From: DASYSL01 sp036003365
Lineage (GTDB): Bacteria; Eisenbacteria; RBG-16-71-46; DASYSL01
Assembly (NCBI GenBank): GCA_036003365.1
Contig: DASYSL010000159.1
Span: 1-9,746 of the forward strand
DNA: 9,746 nucleotides
Reading direction: 5' to 3'
The position numbers and the translations under genes are program-made. The notes below the pieces were generated by a model. The model saw nothing but the letters and a program-made list of their open reading frames with translations, was not told the DNA's origin and ran no database searches. Every line of letters begins with the position of its first letter. Positions within the stretch are counted from its first letter, which is position 1. Shown here piece after piece: positions 1 to 7,100 of this stretch.

Positions 1-522
1 GGGCTCGGAGCCCGGGCCGCGCGTGATCACGTTGATCACCGCAAACACGGCGTTGCTGCCATAGAGCGTCGAGCCCGGGCCGCGCACGATCTCGATGCGC
101 TCGACGTTCTCCATGTCCAGGCCCAGCTCGCGCCCGATGGCGGCGTCGCCGAACGCGCTGCCATTCATCGTGTGCCCGTCGAGGGTGACGAGAACCTTGT
201 CGTTGTAATCGCCCGGCCGCCGGATGCCCCGCACCCCGAGATAGCTGTAATTGCGATCCGAGGAGACATAGAGCCCGCGCACGTACTGCAGCGCTTCGGC
301 CAGCGTGCGATATCCCATGGCGCGGATCTCGGCCGCGGGGATCACGGTCACCGACGAGGGGGTTTCGGCGAGTGGGATGGGCCGCTTGTTGGCGGTCACC
401 ACCTGCTCTTGGGCGAGGAGATCGAAAGCTTCTTGCGGGTTCGGCGTGGCGCCAGCACGGACCGGTCCCGGCGCCCAGACGGCGAGGAGCGCGGCGACGA
501 GGCCGAGGCGGAGCCGCATCAT
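1..522 (-). CDS. TonB-dependent receptor, N-terminal part (signal peptide, TonB-box-like region, plug); cut by the window edge
   Basis: This is the first 174 codons of an outer-membrane active transporter; the beta-barrel lies beyond the left edge. Residues 1-23 form a signal peptide (basic start, hydrophobic core, probable cleavage after PVRA). A short periplasmic segment holds EQVVTANKR (39-47), which resembles the TonB box region of receptors with a VVTASKR-like start. The plug domain follows at about 50-170, with the hallmark TLDGHTMNG (113-121), IEIVRGPGSTLYGSNA (143-158) and VINVIT (162-167). The substrate cannot be told from the plug; B12, siderophore or other ligands are possible. The gene starts with two consecutive ATG codons (522 and 519). 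The first overlaps the stop of the upstream gene as ATGA, and a GGAG lies 2 bases before the first ATG and 5 before the second, so the second may be the real start. Translational coupling to the upstream secreted protein is likely. The family is certain; the specificity is unknown. Confidence 0.93.
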   Translation of the reverse strand, partial: MMRLRLGLVAALLAVWAPGPVRAGATPNPQEAFDLLAQEQVVTANKRPIPLAETPSSVTVIPAAEIRAMGYRTLAEALQYVRGLYVSSDRNYSYLGVRGIRRPGDYNDKVLVTLDGHTMNGSAFGDAAIGRELGLDMENVERIEIVRGPGSTLYGSNAVFAVINVITRGPGSEP

Positions 523-1481
523 GGCTCCGGGTTCAGATCGACGCGGGCTTCGAGAGGGCCGCTTCCGGCGTCGACGCGGTAGAGGCGGACGGCCGTCCAG
601 GCTCGGCCGGGCGCCGCGTTTCCGGCGCCGGCTTCGCGCACGCGCACCAGGAACACCCCGCCCGGCGAATCCAACTCGCCGTGGCCGTCGCGATCGAGGG
701 CGATGGTGGTGCGGTAGCCGCTCGCCGCCTCTTCGGGGTTCGAGATCCAGTCGAGCTCGTAATGGCGGTCGCCACCGGTGGGCAGGATGACCGACACGGT
801 GACGCGGCGCTTGGTGGCGGGGGACCACGGCGGCAGCACGAGCTCGACCGGCTGCGTGCCCGCATGGAGTGGGGTCTTGGTCTGGCGCGCGTACTGGCCT
901 TCGCTCGTCGTGGCGAGGAGATCGACGGCCACGTTCTGCTCGAGTCCGCCAAGGTGAAAGGCGCCGTGCTCGTCCGTCCAGGTTTCGGCGAACGCGGTGT
1001 TGTCGCCATGATGGAACGCCTGCACGCGCACGCCCGTGAGAGCGCCGGCGCCGAGGCGACGCGCCACGCCCTCGAAGCGCGCGAGCCTGGTGACCGTGAG
1101 ATCCACGCTCGCTTGGTCGCGCCCCGAGACCAGCACGGTGCGCACCGGCTTGCACTCGGGGGCGAGGGTGGGGGGCAGCGAGTCGGAGCGCACGCCGACT
1201 TCGTAGGCGCCGGGCGTGAGATCGCGGAACGTAAAGCTGCCGCGCGCGTCGGTGACACAGACCCGTGCGGGAGCGCGCGGATGAGCGTCGGTGTCCAGGG
1301 ACACGGTGAGGAAGTCACCGAGGCGCACGGCCGAGACCCAAACGCCGTTGGCGGGCTGGCCCGTGGGCACGAGGGTCAGCGTGCCGCTGATGCCGGCGGC
1401 CGAGGCCGTACCCGAAAAGCAGGCGCGCGACGTCGCCGCGATCAGGAAAAGTGCGAGCAACCGCCGATGCATGCGAGACAT
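519..1481 (-). CDS. Secreted protein with two carboxypeptidase-regulatory-like beta-sandwich domains
   Basis: This 320-residue exported protein probably works in the periplasm or at the outer membrane with the TonB-dependent receptor encoded immediately downstream. Residues 1-29 look like a signal peptide (SRMHRR, hydrophobic LLALFLIAA, cleavage near ASAA). C21 has no good lipobox around it. Domain 1 (about 30-130) carries the typical TDARGSFTFRDLTPGAYEV strand pattern at 77-95. Domain 2 (about 135-218) carries TDEHGAFHLGGL at 169-180. This 'TD.xGxFxxxxLxPGxYxv' pattern defines the CarboxypepD_reg-like/Cna-B-like fold. The C-terminal third (about 226-320) is unassigned. It contains an acidic loop LDRDGHGELDSPGG (262-275) that could bind a metal, and a strand-rich end. 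The mature protein has only two cysteines (C74, C110), a possible disulfide. The start at 1481 is chosen over upstream in-frame starts because of the signal peptide and an AAGAGG site 7 bases before it. No enzymatic motif is visible. A ligand-binding or adaptor role is inference from context. Confidence 0.85.
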   Translation of the reverse strand: MSRMHRRLLALFLIAATSRACFSGTASAAGISGTLTLVPTGQPANGVWVSAVRLGDFLTVSLDTDAHPRAPARVCVTDARGSFTFRDLTPGAYEVGVRSDSLPPTLAPECKPVRTVLVSGRDQASVDLTVTRLARFEGVARRLGAGALTGVRVQAFHHGDNTAFAETWTDEHGAFHLGGLEQNVAVDLLATTSEGQYARQTKTPLHAGTQPVELVLPPWSPATKRRVTVSVILPTGGDRHYELDWISNPEEAASGYRTTIALDRDGHGELDSPGGVFLVRVREAGAGNAAPGRAWTAVRLYRVDAGSGPLEARVDLNPEP

Positions 1482-1488
1482 GACTCGA

Positions 1489-1494
1489 CCTCTT
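1489..1494 (-). promoter_or_regulatory. Ribosome binding site that fixes the start of the beta-sandwich protein gene
   Basis: On the minus strand the sequence AAGAGG lies 7 bases before the ATG at 1481. The open frame extends upstream as far as 1760, into lptG, so this site together with the signal peptide decides the start. The whole 70-base gap to lptG (1482-1551) holds no convincing hairpin plus T-run, so readthrough from lptG is plausible. Confidence 0.65.
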
Positions 1495-1551
1495 GACTGG
1501 CGTTGGGGGTCCGCTCGGGTTATCGGCGAGAAAGCGCGGAAACTGAGGGAA

Positions 1552-2649
1552 TCAGCGGCGTTGCAGGCGGTAGAACAGGCCCGCCGCCCAGGCTCCGAAG
1601 AGGAGCGCGGGAGCCCAGCCGGCGAACCAGGGCGGGAGCACCGTCCCCTCGCCCAGGATCTGGAAGAAGCGCAGGACGCCGAAGTAGGCGAAGGCGATCG
1701 AGACCGAGAGCCCGAACGACAGGGCCGGCGTCGGGGTGCGCAGCTCCATGGCCAGAGCACAGCCGATCACGGCGCAGATGAAGTTGGCGAGCGGGAAGGC
1801 GAGCTTCACGTGCAGCTTGGTCTTGTACGGGTCGACCAGGGCGCCGCGCGCCTGGGCGCGCACCAGATAGCGCCGCAGATCGAAATAGCCCAGCTCGTCG
1901 GGATCGTCCGGCGGCGAGCCGAAATCTTCCGGGCCCTCGAGCGAGGTGAAGCGCATGCGGTCGAAGGGGTGCGCGCGCTCCAGGCTGTCGGCCGACCCGA
2001 AGGTGCGGTCGAAGCCCTGGCGCAGCACCCAGCCGCCGCCGTCCCACTCGCCGAGCCTGGCGTCGATGCGGCGCGTGAGCCGTCCGGCCTGATAGCGATA
2101 GATGCTGATGTCGTGCATGCGGCGCTGCGGCACGAAGTACAGGCGCACCACGTACACGAGCCCGCCCTGGCCGCGCACCGTGACGTCGGTGCGCTCGTCC
2201 TTGGGCGGTGGAGGAACCTTGTCGATCTCTTGCTCGAGAATGCGATCGCGCTCGGCATTGGCGCGGGGCACGACCAGCTCGCCGAGCGCGAAGGAGGCGA
2301 GCGAGCAGCCGGCGGCCACGAAGAGAACCGGGACGGCCACGCGCGCCAGGCTCTCGCCGGCCGTGGCAATGGCCACCAGCTCGCGGAAGCGCGCCATCTG
2401 ACCGAGCGTGAGGAAGGTGGCGAAGAGCACGGCGATGGGCATCACCATGACCAGGATGTACGGCGCCCGCCACAGGAAGTAGCGCGCGATGGCCCACGCC
2501 GAAGCACCGTGGTCGAGGAAGCGCGACAGCTTGTCGATGAACTCGAGCGCCAGGAAGAGCGCGACGAAGCTCAGGAGCGCGAAGACGAGCGCCGGCAGGA
2601 ATTGTCCCAGCACGTAGCGGTCGAAGATTTTGAGCCCGGGAATCTTCAT
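1552..2649 (-). CDS. lptG: LptG-like LPS export permease (YjgP/YjgQ family)
   Basis: This 365-residue inner-membrane protein would be one of the two transmembrane subunits of the LptB2FG transporter, which extracts lipopolysaccharide from the inner membrane for delivery along the Lpt bridge. It shows the family architecture. The start MKIPGLKIFDRYVLGQFL is followed by three hydrophobic segments (about 14-38, 52-82, 102-124). A soluble periplasmic beta-jellyroll follows (about 128-275, including VTVRGQGGLVYVVRLYFVP). Three C-terminal membrane segments complete it (about 282-301, 307-328, 338-361), and the protein ends in a basic RLQRR tail. The length matches typical LptG (about 360 residues). 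The ATG at 2649 overlaps the lptF stop as ATGA, indicating translational coupling. Assignment to LptG rather than LptF rests on its compact size and second position in the pair; the two families are paralogous, so the F/G labels could be exchanged. The ATPase LptB is not in the window. Confidence 0.92.
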   Translation of the reverse strand: MKIPGLKIFDRYVLGQFLPALVFALLSFVALFLALEFIDKLSRFLDHGASAWAIARYFLWRAPYILVMVMPIAVLFATFLTLGQMARFRELVAIATAGESLARVAVPVLFVAAGCSLASFALGELVVPRANAERDRILEQEIDKVPPPPKDERTDVTVRGQGGLVYVVRLYFVPQRRMHDISIYRYQAGRLTRRIDARLGEWDGGGWVLRQGFDRTFGSADSLERAHPFDRMRFTSLEGPEDFGSPPDDPDELGYFDLRRYLVRAQARGALVDPYKTKLHVKLAFPLANFICAVIGCALAMELRTPTPALSFGLSVSIAFAYFGVLRFFQILGEGTVLPPWFAGWAPALLFGAWAAGLFYRLQRR

Positions 2650-4031
2650 CCTGCGGGTTCCAGGCGGGCGAGCGCGGGCTCAGGGGCGCGAGCCGAGTGT
2701 CGCGCGCCGATCCGCACGTCGCAGGTGACGAGCGTCCAGGCGAGGCCCAGGCCGCCGAGCAGGATGTCGGGAAGCCACATGGCGAGGAGTGGCGAGAGAA
2801 GCAGGCGCTCGGCCAGCCCTTCGCCGGCCACCAGGCAGATGTAATAGAACAGGAAGAAGACGAGGCTCAGGAATCCCACGGTGAGCCCGCCACGCCGCAC
2901 GCGCACGCCGAGCGGCGCGCCCACGAGCACGAAGACGACACAGGCGAAGGCCAGGGAGTACTTCTTGTGCAGCTCCACTTCGAGCAGGGCGATGCGCTTG
3001 CGGTAGGTGTCGACCTCGAGGCGCGAGAGGTAGAGATCGGCGCGCACCGCAGGCGGGATGCGATTCTCCATGCTGCTCTGTGGCCGCACCGCGCCCTGGA
3101 TCGTCGCCCACCACAATTCGGGCGACGGACTGCCCAGCACCCAGGCGATGGTCTCCGGCGGCAGGTGGTTGGCCTGCACGCGCTCGACGAGCCGGCTCTG
3201 CGCCGAGGCGAGCATGTCGCGCGCCGTCTGGCGCTCGCTCTCGAGCTGCGCCGACGACATCTCGCGCTCGGAGCGGGTGGCGCGGATCTGGCGCTCGAGG
3301 ATCTCGCCCGCGCCGGCCACGTTGATGACGTGGGTGTCGAAGCGCAGCACCCGATAGGTGTTGGGGTCGGGGGCGTCGGCGGGCTCCATGTGCAGCTCGC
3401 CTTCGTGGAGCGTGAGCACCGCGGTATTGCCGTCGGGCGTGTAACGGAGCTCGCCGCGCTGGGCCACGATCAGGGTCGGCGCCGGGCCCTCGGCGAACTC
3501 CAGCAGGGAGACGCCGCGCAGCTCGTTGGTCCGCTCGTCGAGGCTGTCCACCAGCACCCGGTAGCCGGGGAAGTCGTCGTTGAACACCCCCTGCTTGAGG
3601 CGGATGGTGGGCCGCTTGCGTCCGATGTCGGCCAATAGGTTGGCGTAGGCGTGGTTGCTCTCGGGCAAAATCTTGGCGTTGAAGTAGGCCAGTCCCAAGC
3701 TCAGCAAGAAGGCCATGATCAGGGGTGCGACGATCAGCTGGAACAAATTGATACCGCTGGACTTGACAGCGACGATCTCAAGATCCTGGCTCATTCGGCC
3801 GAAGGTCACCAGGGAGGCGACGAGCACTCCGCACGGAATGGAGAGCGCCGCCATGTACCCCAGGCTGTAGAGGAAGATCTGGGCGATGGCCCAAAGGGGA
3901 ATGCCCCGGCGGATCCAGAGGTCCAGATAGTCCACAAGGAGCTCCACCTGGAACATTCCGGTGACCACCCCGAAGCCGATCAGGCCGGGAACCAAGTGTT
4001 GGCGCAGGACGTACCATCGTAGGGTGCGCAC
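2646..4031 (-). CDS. lptF: LptF-like LPS export permease with a long helical insert
   Basis: This is the partner permease of LptG in the LPS extraction complex; from the chosen start it is 461 residues. N-terminal membrane segments lie at about 12-36, 44-78 and 97-120, with the family-typical SIPCGVLVASLVTFGRMSQD at 64-83. The periplasmic beta-jellyroll covers about 121-240. A highly charged, helix-forming stretch at about 241-355 has probable coiled coil at 243-290. Membrane segments at about 357-374, 381-401 and 414-436 follow, the first preceded by the conserved ELHKKYSLAFACVVFVLVG (353-371). I chose the GTG at 4031 (VRTLRWYVLRQ...) because homologs begin a few residues before the first helix. 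The in-frame ATG at 4148 would add 39 residues of poor, Gly/Pro-rich sequence and would overlap the divergent gene's start. A weak GGGGGT lies 12 bases before the GTG, so the exact start is uncertain. Typical LptF is about 360 residues; the surplus is mainly the helical insert. It begins the leftward transcription unit. Confidence 0.9.
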   Translation of the reverse strand: MRTLRWYVLRQHLVPGLIGFGVVTGMFQVELLVDYLDLWIRRGIPLWAIAQIFLYSLGYMAALSIPCGVLVASLVTFGRMSQDLEIVAVKSSGINLFQLIVAPLIMAFLLSLGLAYFNAKILPESNHAYANLLADIGRKRPTIRLKQGVFNDDFPGYRVLVDSLDERTNELRGVSLLEFAEGPAPTLIVAQRGELRYTPDGNTAVLTLHEGELHMEPADAPDPNTYRVLRFDTHVINVAGAGEILERQIRATRSEREMSSAQLESERQTARDMLASAQSRLVERVQANHLPPETIAWVLGSPSPELWWATIQGAVRPQSSMENRIPPAVRADLYLSRLEVDTYRKRIALLEVELHKKYSLAFACVVFVLVGAPLGVRVRRGGLTVGFLSLVFFLFYYICLVAGEGLAERLLLSPLLAMWLPDILLGGLGLAWTLVTCDVRIGARHSARAPEPALARLEPAG

Positions 4032-4147
4032 GGGCTTGAACTTACCCCCAGAACCATGGGCCGGCAAACCGCGCGGAGCCGACCCGTGGGGAAAGGGTTC
4101 CAATCCGAGCTCCCCGCCAGCCCGTACACGTCTCCACACGGAAAACA
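4032..4147. promoter_or_regulatory. Divergent intergenic region expected to hold promoters for lptF (leftward) and the sprA-like gene (rightward)
   Basis: These 116 bases separate the two divergent starts and are the only place in the window where both transcription units can begin. I see no convincing -35/-10 pair in either direction. A TTGGAA (minus strand, 4098-4103) and a TTGAAC (plus strand, 4036-4041) lack matching -10 boxes. No clear operator palindrome is visible. The presence of promoters is inferred from gene orientation alone. Confidence 0.4.
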
Positions 4148-7100
4148 ATGCGTCCTAGCCGCCGCCTCACGCCCTGGACTCCCATCCTGTGGCTCGTCGT
4201 CCTCGTGCTGCCCGCCGCCGAGGCCCGGGCGCAGTCGGCCATCGCTCCGCCTTACTGGATGCCTCAGGCGCCACCGGCGTCCTCCGTTCCGACTCCCACG
4301 CAGCCCATTCCGCCTTTCTCGCCGCCACCGTCGCAAACCCAGGCCGGAGCCTCGAACTCGCCTTACCTCGGATGGACCCCGTGGATTCCCATGGGGTGGT
4401 TCCCGCCCTACGCCATGAAGGGCGATCTCTTCGGCAACGACAACAACACGAGCCTCCTCCAGCCGCAGATCGACGCCCGCACGGTGCAGGTGAGCGTCGA
4501 CCCCGACAAGGGCACGATCACCTCGTCGCTCAGCGCCGCCGACGTGCCCCTCGGTCCGCTGCGCACCGAGACCATCGAGGACTATGCGAGCCGGATGCTG
4601 GCCACCGGGATGCGCCAGGAGTGGGTGAACCAATCGCTGCAGCGCATCAACCAAGTGCCGACCGACATTGCGGCCAATACCCGGCCTGGAATGTCGATCG
4701 CGCTGCCGATCGAGCTGCCCAAAGTAGCAAGGAGCTTCCTCGGCGACGCGCCGCCGGCGCTCAACGTCAGCGGCTCCGAGCGCTTGGCACTCTCGGGGAC
4801 CAGCAACTGGACCAACCAGGCCAGCTCGTTCGGCCGCAAGCCGTCGCTCTTCCCGCAGCTCGACATGCAGCAGGACCTCAACATCAACGTCACCGGCACG
4901 CTGGGTGACAAGGTGGCGGTCGACGTGACGCAGTTCTCCGGCGTGCAGTCGCCGCTCTCCAACCGTATTGCGCTGCGTTTCAAGGGTGACGAGGATCAGG
5001 TCATCCAGGCGCTGGATCTCGGCAATACCAATCTAAGTCTGCCCAACACCCAGTATGTCTCCTACAGCGGACGCAACGACGGCCTGTTCGGCATCATGAG
5101 CGACCTCAGGGTGGGCGGCACCGATGTCAGTGTCATCGCCTCGAAGCAGGAGGCGCGCAGCGAGCGCAGCCAGTTCACGGGCAGCACGCAGTACCGCAGC
5201 GTGAGCATCGAGGACTGGCAATACATCCCGCGCACCTACTACCTGGTCCAACAGCCCGACTCGATGGTGGACGCCAACGGAGACCTGCGCGCCGACGCAC
5301 CCTTCGTCTCGGACATCAACACGATCAGCGTCTTCATCGACGACCGCTCGAGCGAGAACCTGACCAACAAGGTTCCCGGCTATGCCGAGGTCGCCGACCC
5401 CCGTCCCGGCTCGCCGCCGGATTCGATCCGCATCTTCGGCACCTTCAACCGTCTCACGCCCATCAAGGACTACAGCGTCCGTCGCGACCTCTTCGGCGAT
5501 CACTTCCCGGTGCTCGTCCTGCAGACGGCGGTGCCGGAAGGCGCCGTGATGGCCGTGGCCTACAACGACACGCGCGGGCCGGTGGGGGTGGTGAGCGGCG
5601 ACACGCTGCGTCTCAAGCTCATCAAGGACGCCTTCAACGAGCTTCCCGGCGACTCCACGAACGCGGCCCGCTACGCCGAGCGGGGTGGGCTCGCCCAGAC
5701 GCGCGAGTACGAGCTCATGAACTTCTACGACCTCGGCGGCAAGGACATCGATCCCGGCAAAGCCGTGATCCAGGTGCGCCGCAACTCGGGCGGCGGCTCA
5801 CGCGACTACCTGGAGTCTTTCCCGGATCCGCTGACCGGAAACAACATCAACTATCTCGAGATCACGGGCGTCGACCTGCTGACCCAGACGCAGGGCGGCA
5901 CGCCGCAGCCCGGGCACGATGGCCAGGTGGACCGCTTCGCCGATTACAGCTTCGTCGACTGGCACAACGGCATCCTCTATTTCCCGGACCTGCGGCCCTT
6001 TGCCCCGCGCCTCGACCGCCCCGGCGACAAGTACTTCTTCAAGACGCGTGTCGCGCCCTACAGCATTGCCGATCGCCGCCGCACCTTGACCTTCGACACC
6101 GGCCAGCCGCTCGAGATCCAGGCTGCGGATGCCCCGTACATGCTGCGCACGCAGCAGGACCGCCAGGACGCGAACACCTTCTACATCTACGCCGAGCTGG
6201 CCTCGACCGGCGGCAACAACGTCCTCTACCTGCGCAACACGCCCATTGTCGAAGGCTCGGAGATCGTCACCGTCAACGGCGAGACGCTGACCCGCGAGCA
6301 GGACTACCGGATCAATTACCAGACGGGCGAGGTCGACCTGCTCTCGGACAAGGCGCGCAGCGGCGGCACCAACCTGAACATCGACTACTCGTACGCGCCG
6401 TTGTTCTCGCAGGCGAGCCGTACGCTGGTGGGCAGCGCGGTCAAGTTGCTGGACACGCCGACCTACTCGCTGGGCTCGGCCTTCATCTACGAGTCGCGCG
6501 GGCTCCAGGAGCAGAGGCCCCGGCTGGGTGAGGAGCCCACGCGCACGCTGATCGGCGATCTGAACGGCGCCATCGACCTCAAGCCGCGGGCCATGACGGC
6601 GCTGGTCAACTACCTGCCCTTCTACAAGTCACACGAGCCGTCGCGGCTCACCCTGACCGCCGAGGGCGGTCAGTCGATTCCCAACCCGAACACGAAGAAT
6701 GAGGTCTACCTCGACGACTTCGAGGGCGCGCGCAGCTCGAGCGATCTCTCCATGGACGCGCGCTCGTGGTTCCCGTGCGCGCCGCCTTTCGTGAGCGCCG
6801 GTGCTTTCGAGGATTCGGTGAGCAAGTTCCGCGACAACGCCCAGCTCCTGTGGTTCAACCCCTTCAACGTCGTCCAGCAGAGGGATCTCCATCCCAACCT
6901 GACGCGGGCCGAGGACAGTCAGGCCTCGGTCACGGTGATGTCGTGGTGGGTGCCACAACCGTGGTCGGGAAGCACCAAGGATTCCATGTGGTTCGGCCTC
7001 ACGCAGCCGCTGGACAAAGACGGCGTCGATCTCTCGCGCAGCCAGTTCATCGACATCTGGCTGAACGACTTCCGCGACTTCAACGTGGTGCGTCACAAGG

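Noticed and set aside
8..85. A 15-base direct repeat (8-22 and 71-85)
   Set aside because: Both copies encode the Arg-Gly-Pro-Gly-Ser of the receptor plug region; the match follows from coding and GC bias, with no sign of a mobile or regulatory repeat.
1482..1551. Possible terminator between lptG and the next gene
   Set aside because: Only a very weak CTCG/CGAG pairing is present, with no T-run after it.
1291..2844. Plus-strand open frame of 517 codons opposite lptG
   Set aside because: Its Glu/Arg/Ala/His-rich shadow sequence has no domain, while the opposite strand encodes a clear LptG with correct membrane topology.
4032..4148. Extended N-terminus of lptF starting from the ATG at 4148
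   Set aside because: The added 39 residues do not resemble the family, and the extension would overlap the start codon of the divergent gene.
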